In this document: piece by piece, positions 12,601 to 26,404 of the stretch
How the letters are laid out: each line of letters starts with the position of its first letter
Numbering within the stretch: the first letter of the stretch is position 1
Source of the DNA: Diphasiastrum complanatum
Taxonomy: Eukaryota > Streptophyta > Lycopodiopsida > Lycopodiales > Lycopodiaceae
DNA: 64,000 nt
Assembly (NCBI GenBank): GCA_029204225.1
Contig: CM055104.1
Coordinates: 42,157,502 to 42,221,501 of the forward strand
Direction of reading: 5' to 3'
Position numbers and translations under genes: made by a program
The notes under the pieces: model-generated
What the model saw: the letters and a program-made list of their open reading frames with translations, nothing else
Databases searched by the model: none
Told to the model about the DNA's origin: nothing

Positions 12601-13423
12601 AAACTAAACATGAGTACTACCAACCATCCACAGACGGACGCTCAAACAGAAAGAGTAAATCACGTGCTAGAGGATATGCTTCGTGCGTACGTCAGCAAAA
12701 GGCAGACCAATTGGGAGGAATATCTCTTGATATTAGAGTTTGCTTATAACAGTATCAAACATTCAGCTACGTGATACAGCCCATTTATGCTGATGTATGG
12801 TTTTCAGCCACACTCACCCATAGCTGTAGGGTTTAAACAAAAAAAAAGTTGAAACAGCTAGAAACTTTTTAGAAGACCTAAACCAGATGATAGAACATGC
12901 TAAGTGTAGCATTAGGGATCGAGTCAGGCATTATGCAGATCCACACAGACGGGATGTACAGTTCTCCTCTGGTGAGAAATTCTATATACAAGTTCCAGTT
13001 GACTCTAAGACCCTCAAATCAAGAGTGTGTGCTAAGTTGTCTCCTAGGTATTGTGGTCCTTTTACCTTTAGTAGGAGACTAGGCAAGATCGCCTATGAAC
13101 TAGAACTCCCACGTAACAGTAAGGTTTTTCCAATCTTTCATGTAAGCCAGTTGCGAAAAGCCTTAACCAGATCTGAAAATCTGGTAGGGGACAATGTTCT
13201 AGTTCTCCCATTGTATACTCAACAACTTCCACGTGAACCAGAGAATATTCTTAGTAGTAGAGAGACACAGACTCGTCATACTCTATACCAAGAATATCTA
13301 ATCAAGTGGACGGATGAGCCTGTTGGGAATGCCACATGGGAAAAGGGTAGCGTTCTTTGCAAGTTATTTCCAAACTTTTTGAGACTTGGCCATCTTCAAG
13401 GACTTCCACAAACTTGCATTTAG
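9685..13423 (+). mobile_element. Ty3/gypsy chromovirus-type element, internally deleted
   Basis: Domains appear in order on plus. Gag (about 9685-10500) includes KWWLNLQETKQTPRPWKAFE and is broken by TGA at 10216. A CCHC knuckle CFVCMGKGHAVRQC lies at 10633-10675. The protease-like segment has VIVDDG where DTG or DSG is expected (about 10897). RT (about 11560-12260) shows [17 protein letters not shown], the [14 protein letters not shown] block and FLDDIL at about 11920-11937, with a frameshift near 11826. RNase H is cut off after EIDASL (about 12375) and the frame resumes inside integrase (AIWVTVDRLIKMAHF, about 12400). Integrase continues with SDWDIKF and NHPQTDAQTERVN, with stops, to the C-terminal frame 12887-13423. 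That frame contains KLSPRYCGPF, FHVSQLRKAL and a chromodomain-like end (EYLIKWTDEPVGNATWE). Roughly the rest of RNase H plus the integrase zinc domain is missing. Confidence 0.9.
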
Positions 13424-13429
13424 AACAAG

Positions 13430-14300
13430 TATGCAAAAATACATTACTTTCATGACAGTCTGCATAAATACTCTAAGTGTCGTGACAATCTGCAGAAATA
13501 ACCTATGTTCGCCACAGTGTCGCCTTTTTCGCATTTATCCGAAATGCGAAACTAGCATAGTTCAACAGTTTAAACTATTTCGTGACAGTTTCACCTTTTT
13601 TTGCATTTCCCCGAAATGCGACACTTAGGCACAGTTCAAAGTTCAACCATTTTAAAGCACCTTCAGCTTTTTCGCGAAATGTTCGCGAAGAGAGAGAAAA
13701 TTCCCAAAGGTCATCTACTTCAAGACTTGAACTATTTTAGGGCACCTTCGTCTTTTTTCGCGAAAATTCGGAAGAGAGAGAAAAAGCAAAGGTCGTCTAT
13801 TTTGAACAAATGATGTTCCCAGCCACTTCTCGAAATTTGCAAATTGAGAGAAAATTGCTTCACGTAAAATGCGAAGTGAGAGAATTTGTGACGTGCTCGT
13901 CCACGTCAACATTCCCTACGTTGACAGTATACACTATGTACAGTTGTCATAAAAGCCATATACTTCCAAGTACAACAGCTTACCTAATTAGGTGACAAAC
14001 ATTTAATGTAGTTAATACATGGATGCAATCTATAAATAGATCATCCTAACACAAATTACTTGAGACGCTCCGTCCATGAGACGTATGATTTTGAGCCTCC
14101 CAGTTACGCCATCATTTTTTATTGTAATTGCTATTCTATTGTGCTTCAGTGTAATATAACAGCAACATGTTTTTCTATCTGTGTATAACGTAGATGAATG
14201 CTTATTGTGATTGAATGCACTTTATCAATGTTTGATCACGCTTGTTTACTCACTCTGATCTAAACACGAACATCTACGACTCCTCAGTTTCTAATTAGAC
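13430..14300 (+). repeat. LTR-like region with internal U3 repeats
   Basis: Follows the gypsy integrase. It contains two diverged copies of an about 80-bp unit (about 13655-13735 and 13740-13800), each with caccttc, ttttttcgcgaaa and gaagagagagaaaa. Such repeats are typical of LTR U3 enhancer regions. A plausible TATA box, ctataaataga, lies at about 14030. The motif gtctgcataaata occurs here and at 1.8-2.0 kb. I infer an LTR, on the strand shown by the TATA box. Ends and partner LTR are not identified, and assignment to the upstream gypsy or the downstream copia sliver is open. Confidence 0.5.
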
Positions 14301-14324
14301 GATGGATGCCTTTGATGCCTGGGT

Positions 14325-14487
14325 CATTAGTCGAATCCTCCTAGAAGATCAAGCCGAGTGCGCACACAGCCCACAAGGTATACTCCTGAGTCAGCATGTC
14401 TCTTGATACATGAACCGACAACAGTCAAAGAGGCACTCAGCCAACCAGACTCTGATCTCTGGAGAGAAGCTATGGACAGAGAGTATT
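14325..14487 (+). mobile_element. Sliver of copia linker and RT start
   Basis: Plus-strand frame reads a basic linker (PPRRSSRVRTQPTRYTPES) followed by EALSQPDSDLWREAMDREY, the conserved start of copia reverse transcriptase. It is closely similar to the minus-strand copy at 6775-6820. It is cut at 14487/14488 by the start of the next gypsy-like LTR. Confidence 0.75.
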
Positions 14488-16869
<2,382 letters not shown>

Positions 16870-17187
16870 TGGCCCAATTGACACGTGTTGCAACATGACA
16901 ATGCATGGCCAGATGTGGGCCAAACCCTCTGGACACGTGTCAGTATGGTTGAAAAAAAATTTGACACGTGCCACGTAGCATGTGTTGAAACATGCTGATG
17001 TGGCGAGACAGATGTCGTGCACACACTGGCCGGTGGTGTGTACACCGTCTCCGTGTCAAGCGCAAATTGGTGGACTACAATTTTTTCAAAATTGTGGGAA
17101 CATGTTAAGGGCAATAAGAATTAAACAATCATCAACTTGTAATTGCTTCTCTCTTCCTTGTATTTGATCCTTGATGGTTGCATTTGG

Positions 17188-17800
17188 GCTCTAATACCAT
17201 GTTAAAATCAGAGGTTATGAACCTCATTTGGATACTAAAACATTGAAAAAGCATCAAAGGTTTCACTTATATCTAATAGATAGAAAACTAGCACACAATT
17301 CAACCTATTTTGTATCTAATTGGCAAGAGCTTTTGAACACCACAATAAAACTAGAAATAATTGATCTTCACATCCTGTCACACATGTGGAAAGTATAGTA
17401 CTTTGTTCAGATTTAGATCTATTCATTAGACACAAAAGATATCACATTCATCATTCACCAATTCCTCATTAAAGAGCAAACTTGCCAAAATCACCATCTC
17501 TTGATAATCTCTCAAAGTATGTACAAAATGAGCTCTTAATCCATATCAAATGATCTCGGATATGAGATTAGGTAGAGTGCCATTAGGGTAGACCCTAAAC
17601 CCTTGGCTATCAAAGCCTTAGATCATGCATAATTATCCTCTTGGTAGCTCGAGTCAATTGTCTTACAAAAGTAGGTGGCCGACCTCATCAAAAATCCCAA
17701 TCATCTAGGAACATCATGATATAATTCACTTTAGAAAAAAATATATATAACCTCATCATAATATAATTCACTTTAGAAATATATTTATTTAACTAATTTC
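17188..17800 (-). mobile_element. Copia-type LTR with adjacent primer site (minus orientation)
   Basis: On minus, an end ATTTTAACA is followed directly by TGGTATTAGAGC (17188-17199), a one-base variant of the tRNA-iMet primer site. The LTR therefore begins at 17200 as TGTTAAAATC when read on plus. Its other end is not resolved; about 17.8 kb is a guess. The element body should lie to the left, but between 16866 and 17187 I see no coding remnant. Confidence 0.5.
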
Positions 17801-17832
17801 ATGTCATTATCAACATGCAAAAAAAAACACTT

Positions 17833-18024
17833 GCATGGATAATCCACATAGAAGATATCCATTCGTGAATACCTTTAACGTCCGGTCCGGTCCGGTGAAG
17901 TTGTTGTATAAACTGAAATCTGCGTGGATAATCCACGCGAAATCTGCCTTCCGACGCCGCCAAGCTTTCCTCCCAAACAATTGCCAAAATCTTCAAAATT
18001 CAATTTGGCGTGGATAATCCACGC
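17833..18024. repeat. Dispersed 15-17-bp palindromes
   Basis: The palindrome GCGTGGATAATCCACGC occurs at 17932-17948 and 18008-18024, with a variant GCATGGATAATCCAC at 17833-17847 and a broken form near 18085-18105. The CCGGT pentamer is also tandemly repeated at 17882-17896. Function unknown. Confidence 0.75.
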
Positions 18025-18104
18025 ACATAAATTTTTTGGCGTCGTAACAAAATTTCGAAAAATCGACTAAGTGTCGGGTGTCGTGTGGATACTCTACGTG
18101 GATA

Positions 18105-18425
18105 AACACGGAGTTTTCTAGTTGTGTATGGAGCTTGTTTATGGAAGGTAGGCTATCTTGAATGGGAAAAAATTGGACCAAGTTGGAGTACTCATCTCCA
18201 AGTCCATTTAGGATCACTTGAACAGGTTCATTTATGATCATGGATCTTATCTCCTATTGAAGCAAGTTCCTATTCTAAGCACATACTATTGTGCACTTTC
18301 ATCACTTCTCCTCATGCTTTGCAAGACTTCATTTCTTAGAATAAGCACTCTTTCAAGCTTGTTTTCTTGTATATTCATCTTTGTATTCCATTGAAGCAAT
18401 ACGGAACATGACAACCCATAAATTT
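18105..18425 (-). mobile_element. Copia gag (UBN2-type) scrap
   Basis: Minus-strand frames give EVLQSMRRSDESAQ and then VQVILNGLGDEYSNLVQFFP and SLPSINKLHTQLENSV (18110-18230). This is the GLxxEYxxLV... LHTQLxxxE pattern of plant copia gag (UBN2/Retrotran_gag_2). Stops interrupt it. It is too short to assign to a particular element here. Confidence 0.7.
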
Positions 18426-19990
18426 TATAGTATGTGCCATATAAACTACAAATAATAATAAAAAATCAAGTACTAATTTACATCCAAAAGACGCGTTTAT
18501 AACAACTCTTTTGGCTACATCGCATTTAGACAATTATTAGGCACCATGTACAAAAGTGCTACTCATGTTTTGACACAAATTTGACTATGAAGGAATACAA
18601 CCTGAAAAGTTGATCAAGGATTTCGATATCAAGAAAACATCCAACAAATATTTAAAAAAAAAATCACGACAAGAAAAATACGTCGAGAAATTCTTTATGT
18701 AAAAACATCAAATTTCTTACAAAGATAAAACACAATAGCATTTAATATTCAAATAAAATAGTTAATACTGATACCAAATCATCATATATGATTTAGAAAA
18801 ATGCCAATATCATTCATGCATAGGAAAAGATATATAACAATGTGGAAATTAAATTTTTCTACATCCATCCAAATTATTTAATCAATCCATAAAAGATAAA
18901 ACAAAATCCGATATACAATTTCATGAAAAACGTGTGTTATGAAATTATTTTCTATTTAGTACTCTCTTCTCTAGTATCTATCTCTCTTGGAATGTCCCAA
19001 TTGGAGGTGGTATAAACTTTTATCATATGACATAAATGAGGTATTTGCATACATGTGGATGGATGTAGGCATACATGTGAAAATGTGTAACTTGTTTGCT
19101 TTAACTAAACTAAAATCATGCTAATTCAATACATCCATACATGGCACTCTATTCTGCATTTTTCTTTGAATGTAACAATGCAAGATGTGGCATTGACTTC
19201 CATCATATGACATAAACATAGTATTTGTGTACATGTCAAAATGTGAAACACATTTGCCCTCACATGAAGTTAGCAAATGCTTATGTAAAAACTCCATACA
19301 TGGCACCCGTGTTGAAATTTGACTCTTGTCATGCCCTTCAAAGGCCAATTCAGATGTATTTGACATGCACTTGTAATTTTAGGCCGTCAACTTGATGGGA
19401 TACAATTTATTTTTTAAGTGTCTAGACTCATGCCAAAGGCCAATTTGGATGTATTTGACACCGTCAACTTGATGGGATACAATTTATTCTTAGTGTCTAG
19501 ACTCATGAGTCAAGGTGCTTGTGTAAGCTTCCAACTTAAGAGTTATCCAACTTTTCAAGTTTCAAAGTTTATAATTAAGTCTTCATATTGTGGTCTAGGC
19601 TTCATCTAAGTTGAAAAAACTTGTAGGGCTAGTGGGGAAAAAACTTGTAGGGCTAGTGGGCAGGATCAGCCTAGAAGCTTCCAATCTTGCTTGACATCTA
19701 CATGAGAAATGTAAATAAGACAATCTTATACATTTTTTACTTGGAATTCAAGATTAAAAATTTTAAATCCTATCCTCTGCAAAGTAAAATTTGAAGGGCA
19801 AGTTCTTTGTAAAGACATCACACGACGGCCATGAAGATCGTGAAAGACTTTATGCAAAACACCTCATTGTAAGGCACTCTCTTATCTAGTCTTCTTTTCA
19901 CATATCTTGATGCTTTTTATTACATAAGAACAAATAGGCTATCAAAAAGATAAAAAATTTGTGACTTTGTGAGAGAAAGTAACGAAGTGA
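18426..19990. other. AT-rich stretch with short tandem repeats, no gene
   Basis: No coding feature is supported. An about 170-180-bp motif with catatgacataaa...atacatgt...catacatggcac recurs in diverged form at about 19015-19145 and 19195-19310. A 77-bp unit (ending tgtctagactcatg) is duplicated at about 19360-19508. A 24-bp unit ending cttgtagggctagtggg is doubled at 19612-19662. Confidence 0.6.
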
Positions 19991-20025
19991 GGAAGAGTCT
20001 TGCAACAACGTTTTGTTGACTACAT

Positions 20026-20028
<3 letters not shown>

Positions 20029-20069
<41 letters not shown>

Positions 20070-20071
20070 TA
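20029..20071. repeat. (TA)n microsatellite
   Basis: Run of AT dinucleotides with a single interrupting C near 20063. Confidence 0.95.
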
Positions 20072-20079
20072 TTTGTTGT

Positions 20080-22600
20080 TTTGATTTCCTTACGATATTG
20101 GATTTGTGAAATCTTGTTTTTAGGAGATTATTTTACGATTGCTTTGTTGATCTTTTATACATATTGCCCAATTTCTTATTGATATGTGCTAGATGTGATT
20201 TGGTCTTGCTTATGGATATCTCACGCAACCTAAAAGATGGCTGATGGATGGAATCTAGGCGCCTAAAATTTTACAAAGAATCTTCTAGATCAAGTTGAAT
20301 CACATAAGCACTACCAATCACAAATGTACAAGAATCTGAGCTCAGAAATCAATGCAATTTTGACCAGAAAAAAGCCTACGATTCTACCATGGTAACGTCA
20401 AAAAAGCAACTGCAACAATTCTGATCCATATCCAAACCAAGAAAAGGGAAGAAGAGGGTTTAAGAACGAACTCAAATCAGATATTTTGATGAGCTAGACA
20501 AAATTGCATCAAAATCTCAAAAGAAGATACTCATGGTCCTAAATGTGCAATAAGCATGGGCATGTGATGGAGTTTTATCCAGAAATAAGGCAATTCGCAG
20601 CTCAACTCATTGAGATGCGAGCCCACTTGATATGAGGTTCATAGACTCTACTAGACTAAAGTCCAACTTCACTACAAATGACCTACCAACGAGCTACATA
20701 CAACATAAATTTCGTTCAGTCCTGAAAACATCAGAGGGTTATTTTCCTCTCTATCAATCTTACTAGGACTCGAAGTAAGCGATATAAAAAAACAGCAGCA
20801 ATTAGCAGGATAACAGCCAGCTAAAGCAATAAATGGGAGTGCCGGCAGCACTGTGCAGTGATGGGCGATTCTTAATGAAATTCAGCTGCTACATCCATCA
20901 TATACTTGCTTCATAGCTCATAAACTACATATGAGAATGGACTCTTAACAAATGAAACAATAAATTTCATTTGTCGTCTTGTAGGGCATTTATGTCAAAA
21001 ATCACTCATGAGTTCAATGATTCCAAATTAATATCTTCATCAGTCAGTTTTAATTATGACTTTTCCCATGAAAACACTAAGTCGTAAGCTAGTCAAATTC
21101 CTCCCTAATAATTGCATTTGAAGAGGCCCATGGTGGTAAATTCTATGCAATCATTCATACCAAGTAATGTGATGAGGAAGCAAGATTTAAGAAATCCCGT
21201 CAAAATGCCGGCTTCCCAGAACATATGGTTTTGACAAGTTTAGGCGTAATTCAAGCTGTCCATATCACAAATTTATAAAAAAAACTGAATGCTGCCTTTT
21301 GCGTAGTTCCTTTTATGGGAAAGATGCATTAAGAGAGTGACCTGTATGAAAAGTCATTCAGGTTAATTTCAGCATATATGGGGAGACATGGTGAAGATTC
21401 CTTAAACAAAAGTAGAAGTGACTTGTGCACCTTTTTTTGGCTCTTGATTACTTCATGTTTGATTGTTCATATCAAAAAGATAATTTGTAAGTTTTTGGTA
21501 AATAGTTTGCACTACATAAGCTTAGAATTCATCACTTAGACAGCAAAAATTTCAAAACATTGGATGACAGACACACAGCCCTCAAAAGTTAAACCTCAAA
21601 ATTGCAGAAATGAGATTACGGCTGTATTCACGCTAAGCCCCTGAGGATAAATTTAATAAGGAAAGACACAGGTAGAGGGGCTGGACAAACCGTATTCCTT
21701 CTTAATTTCAAGTAAAGTACCAGGTTTTCAGCATTTAGTTCCATGCTCCATACCAACAATTGGACAAAATTGGTCTTCATTCTGAACCCCAGAGATTACC
21801 TTCAACATTTGCTAGCACATGAAAACAGGGAGCTAACAGGCTCCTTCACTTATTCACATAATGCCTCATTTTCAACATTCAGTTTCATCTATTGCAAATG
21901 CATGGCTAGTAATACCACTTATGCAACAAAATCACCACTTCAACTGCACATAAGAGACCTTACAGACACCAGTTACCATATTAGCACCAAAACGTGATGA
22001 CTTTGCTTGGGCTTATTTTATAAGCGATTTCAATGGACGAATCTTTGCGATTTCTTATCACGCCAACCAATTACTTTTGCAGCACAGCTTAAATCAAGTA
22101 GAAAAATACAAAGCTCACACTAAATTTGAAAACTGAGAATAATATAAGGAGAGATTGAAAATCTAGAAATGCAATCTAGCTACCAAACTTATAGGAACTA
22201 GCATCTTAAAATTATGTACCAAGAACCCCTGCAGAAAGAAAAGAGCAAAATTCTACCATTTTTCAGGAGATAGTACATCACTTCAGTCTTCAGCCAAAAG
22301 TGGCTATAGTGTGCCCAGAAAGGTAATTAAGCCCCTATTTTCCAGCTGAAGCTGGAAGTGAAAATATCATATCACAACCTTTTGAGCAGCAATGAGTTCA
22401 GATAATTAAGAAAGGAAATGCTCCTCTTGAATTTCTGCACAGAAACCATAGTGTGCACCTACTCATCCTAAGGTATTAAGACAATAGTGTTCCACTTGTA
22501 AGTAGAGGTACAAATTATACCATATGTGGTCATAGAGGCTGAAAACACAAGAATTAACTACAACAAAAATCAATACTGCTTTTACTGAAAAATCACAGAC
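20080..22600. other. No recognised gene; may include CDPK 3' flank
   Basis: No protein motif, LTR or RNA gene was recognised on either strand. The part nearest 22.8 kb should include the 3'UTR of the CDPK, but I cannot place its polyadenylation site. No poly-T tract (plus strand) is visible just after the stop codon, as a recent processed retrocopy might show. Confidence 0.5.
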
Positions 22601-22831
22601 CAAAGTAGAATAATCAGGCACTATACGAAATTGTTGATAGTGCTTACGGCTTCCAAGAATTCGAACATCAGTAAGATGTGGCTGCTGTAGGAAGATTGTC
22701 CATTTTTTGAACTCATACAGAGAGCCTCAAAGTTGCAGATTCCCTTTGTTGCAACTTTAGTCATATCCCAAATACTTCCAATCAGATTCAGGTGAAATTT
22801 CTGGATCTGCTTGACTAGTATTTTCGTTTAA

Positions 22832-24430
22832 TCATCTCTTCTTTTGATTTCCTGACTGCAAAGACCCATCCCGAAGTAATCCGATACTAAGACTGTTAAA
22901 TCTTCCCCTTGAGTACCTTCTAGAGGCTTTTCGCCAATCTGTACCTGTTCGCATCATTGAGACGAACTCCTCATAACTTATTCTTCCATCCTTGTCTGTA
23001 TCTACTTCAACCAAAATGTCATTAATGACATCTAGGTCAACATCGCTTATTTCATCATGCAAACCTTGCCTGAGATCATCACTACCAAGGTATCCATTTC
23101 CAGCTTTGTCAAAATAGTCAAAGGCCTTACGCAGATGTTCATCCTTGTCAACCCTTTGCAAATTTATCACCAATGTCACAAACTCACCGTAATCCAACAA
23201 GCCATCATTATTAACATCAGCTGCCTCCATAAATAGTTTCACTTCAGAATCAGCAAGCCGAGAACCAATTTTTGGAAGACCAGCTTTTAGTTTTTCAAAA
23301 GTAATATATCCACTTTTATCAGTGTCCATTGTGTCAAACATGTCCTTCATTCCCTCGCTCTCCTCACCAGATAGATGCTCTGCAATTATCCTTAGGGCCT
23401 TTCTCTTGAGTTTATTAACAGCCGAGAATTGTTTCAATCTTGTCCGTACAGCATCCAATGGAACATTTGAAGCTTTTTTGGAGTTCTGTAACCAAGGGTG
23501 ATCAAGAACTTGTTGAGCTGTCAAACGAGCCTTTGGATCTGGATCCAACATTTGGCGAACTAATGACTTGGCATTTTCTGAAACTTTAGGCCAAGGTTCC
23601 CTCCTAAAGTCCAAAGAACCACGAAGTATCGCTTGTGCAACACCTTGCTCTGTCTCAGCCCAGAATGGCGGTACCCCACATAAAAGAATGTAAAGTATAA
23701 CACCAGCACTCCAAACGTCAACTTCCGGTCCATAATTACGCTTTAGAACCTCCGGAGCCATGTAATATGGGCTCCCGACAATCTCAGAAAACCTCTCTCC
23801 AGGTTTGAAGAAAACAGAGAGTCCAAAATCTATTGCTTTCAGAGGAGAGTTTTCTTTCTTGTTGGCAAATAAAAAGTTTTCCGGCTTGAGATCACGGTGC
23901 ATAACACCTTGCTTGTGACAAATCTGCACAACTTCAACAATCGTGTGTGTTACAACAGCAGCTGCTCGTTCACTATAATGTCCTCTAGCAATAATCCGGT
24001 CAAAGAGCTCACCACCTTCACATAATTCCATAACGAGGTGAACAGCGCTATCATCTTCAAAAACATTTTTAAGCCCAACTATGTTCGGATGAGGTGGTAG
24101 ATGGTGCATAATAGCCACCTCACGTCTTACATCTTCTATATCCACAGCAGTTTTTAGTTTATGCTTAGATATTGACTTGCACGCTAGCAATTCCTGGGTT
24201 TCCTTATCCAGACAAAGATAAGTAACACCAAATTCACCCCGACCTAACTCCTTCCCAAGTGTGTATTTGTCATGGATGTTTTTTCCCTGTTGTCCTTCCA
24301 ATCCAGCAGGATAACTTTTTAGCACAACCACTTTTCTAGTCACATTTGAATGAAATCCATCCTGGGAGAAGGGATTAGGCCTGCGTTCTCGCTTTGGTTT
24401 TGTTGGTGGAGTCCCGCAACAGTTACCCAT
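22832..24430 (-). CDS. Calcium-dependent protein kinase (CDPK/CPK), group III-like, intron-free CDS
   Basis: Full-length 532-residue CDPK, a Ca2+-activated Ser/Thr kinase. It starts MGNCCG: Gly2 for N-myristoylation and Cys4/Cys5 for palmitoylation predict membrane attachment. The kinase domain spans about 56-314: GRGEFG loop 63-68, ATP-anchoring Lys85, HRDLKPEN at 178-185, DFG 201-203, APE 225-227. The autoinhibitory junction is about 315-353 ([17 protein letters not shown]). Four EF-hand loops begin at 369, 405, 441 and 477. Loops 2 and 4 are canonical. Loop 1 has Lys380 at the normally acidic position 12. Loop 3 has Ala443 at position 3 and Asp452 at position 12. The C-terminus ([18 protein letters not shown]) resembles Arabidopsis CPK7/8/10/13/30/32. 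In-frame TGA and TAA just upstream fix the ATG; G at -3 and +4 give good context. The reading frame has no intron or lesion, so the gene looks functional. Transcription probably starts near 30.88 kb. Confidence 0.97.
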   Translation of the reverse strand: MGNCCGTPPTKPKRERRPNPFSQDGFHSNVTRKVVVLKSYPAGLEGQQGKNIHDKYTLGKELGRGEFGVTYLCLDKETQELLACKSISKHKLKTAVDIEDVRREVAIMHHLPPHPNIVGLKNVFEDDSAVHLVMELCEGGELFDRIIARGHYSERAAAVVTHTIVEVVQICHKQGVMHRDLKPENFLFANKKENSPLKAIDFGLSVFFKPGERFSEIVGSPYYMAPEVLKRNYGPEVDVWSAGVILYILLCGVPPFWAETEQGVAQAILRGSLDFRREPWPKVSENAKSLVRQMLDPDPKARLTAQQVLDHPWLQNSKKASNVPLDAVRTRLKQFSAVNKLKRKALRIIAEHLSGEESEGMKDMFDTMDTDKSGYITFEKLKAGLPKIGSRLADSEVKLFMEAADVNNDGLLDYGEFVTLVINLQRVDKDEHLRKAFDYFDKAGNGYLGSDDLRQGLHDEISDVDLDVINDILVEVDTDKDGRISYEEFVSMMRTGTDWRKASRRYSRGRFNSLSIGLLRDGSLQSGNQKKR

Positions 24431-24586
24431 TGCTAGTTATCAGCAAAAGAAAGCTCATTCTTCACATTCTATGGAACTTGATCCCCTTATGCTAAAAATC
24501 ATCTGCTTACCAAATGTCAGAAAAAATGTACTCATTTCAAATGGAGATGGAATCTCATGACATCATGCCGCCACACACATCTACAC
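24431..24586 (-). other. Likely 5'UTR part of the CDPK coding exon
   Basis: On minus, TTTTTTGTTTGCAG ends at 24587. That is a pyrimidine-rich tract followed by a consensus splice acceptor, 156 bases before the ATG. Sequence from 24586 to the ATG would be 5'UTR. It contains several short upstream ATG frames (for example ATG ATG TCA TGA) that could damp translation. The splice site is seen in sequence; its use is inferred. Confidence 0.6.
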
Positions 24587-24677
24587 CTGCAAACAAAAAA
24601 CACTGACGATGACAACACACCTCATGAAGATAAGAGCCTGCTATTATTCACTTTTACATTTTGAATGCATCTCTTGA

Positions 24678-24719
24678 ATTAAAATCCCTTAATATGGAGA
24701 GATATTAAGGGATTTTAAT
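24678..24719. repeat. Perfect 18-bp inverted repeat (hairpin)
   Basis: Left arm ATTAAAATCCCTTAATAT (24678-24695) and right arm ATATTAAGGGATTTTAAT (24702-24719) are exact reverse complements around a 6-base loop GGAGAG. It lies in the candidate intron, about 90 bases upstream of the acceptor. It may be a MITE remnant or a structural element. Confidence 0.9.
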
Positions 24720-26404
24720 CCTATATTACATTTTGCTGGTATGCAAACAGAATGTTTGAGAGGTAGGGCCAACAGATTATATCAAAATTCAAAAAATATA
24801 GATGCTATATTTCCAACACAAAATGTAACCAAGGACAAAAAGGACCACCATACCAAAGTGTAGCATGTCAAATTAGTGCCAATCTTCCCAAAAGTTTAAA
24901 ATCAGGTTTATCAGATACCCAAACCATAATAGAAGCCGAGAAGTTGAATTCTAGGGATAAACAGATTTTCATAACCCAAAGTTAAGGGCTTCAAATTGTG
25001 CCAAGATGAACTCCACCAGGGTTGTTCACAATAGAGAGTTGAACAGGCATCAAACATGAGTGAGTTCTTGAGAATCCTAGTAGCCACTCCACATCTTACC
25101 TTCCAACAAGCTACACTTGTAAAAGAGCAGTCAATTTCAGCTTCTGTGAAGGGTCGGCTGACTGTAAGAGCAATGGAGGGATAGGCTTTAGGGCAAACAA
25201 GAGTCCATGTGTAGGAAAAAGGTTGACATTTGAGAGCAAATGAAAAACCTACTAGCTTCCTAGTCTTAAGCAACACATGCAGATCCTGTTTTTAACTGGT
25301 TTGTGCCCTTCTACAGAGATGTATCACAGATGGGAATGTCAATCACATCAGTGTGCACAAAATCCATCGGAGAAGAATGAAGAGCCTTGTGGACACCTCT
25401 GTATGGAGCATCTCGAAAATCTAAGTTGCCCGGCAATAACAAACCATGCACTGTGCAGGAAATACAAGACCAGGCAGCAGAGTTACTACTGAGAGTGCAA
25501 CCAGGAACTATGTATTTTTTTAAACAAACAAGAAGGATTTATCAATTTAATTCTAGGACGCTACCGAAAGAGATGTACAATCTTCAACTTGAAGGGTTTA
25601 CTCACAAAAGTGCTTGCCCAACAGCTCCACCATAAATAGAACATACTCTGTGCTAAGACATCCCAACGTACGTCATCAACACCCAAGAATAGGTGCATGC
25701 CACGTGTGTAAAGATACATTAGCACTGCATTTCATACGTTTATTTAGAGGCCAAAAATCACTTTTTCCGACCAAGGTTTCAACAGTTTCCTTGGTGCTTT
25801 TAGAGATTTTGACCGATGGAAATGGTTACGAACTTGGTCAAAAACCATCCAAGTGCATGAACGATTGTGTAGATGCAAAAACATCAATAATTTATAAGTA
25901 GATATAGAAGCCAATTCTAATCACAAATCAAAACTTTTTTAATCAAATTTTAATTAGGCTAGATTTTTTATTTCTTTTGGAAAAATTTCTGGTTCCCAGA
26001 TGTCATAGGGTGGCAATGGTTGATATCTACAAAAGAGACTAGAATATTCTGACAGGTAACTAAAATCTTCACAGTTCACATGTAATTAAAGCCTAGAGTT
26101 TGAACACAGAACTTGAATGTTCACTGTTTATTGTTGAGTGTTGAATTAAATGGAACTGTGTTTTGAATTCCTCAAATTTCAAATTTCAATAATTAATAAA
26201 TTTTCACTTATCACAACATATTGGCCAATCAAATGACTGATTGATTCGTGAATACAGTTTTTAGTGTACTTATGGCATGATGCTTTGTGCAACACGTTTG
26301 AAATTTGAGATCTGACTTTTAAGCTCACACACTGAATTCTATTAAAGTTTAAGAACTAATGTTGGTCATATAATTAGCAAGGCACAGGAGTAGAGATCCT
26401 CTTT

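Noticed and set aside
17833-18024. CRISPR-like array of palindromic repeats
   Set aside because: Eukaryotic context, only two exact copies, unequal spacing and no uniform spacers.
20535-20600. Possible CCHC zinc knuckle (CNKHGHVMEFYPE)
   Set aside because: It needs a frame change to supply the first Cys and lacks the last one; no gag sequence around it.
24911-25276. 121-codon minus-strand open frame between the CDPK and the hAT relic
   Set aside because: No motif, AT-rich codon use and a position inside the candidate intron; most likely chance.
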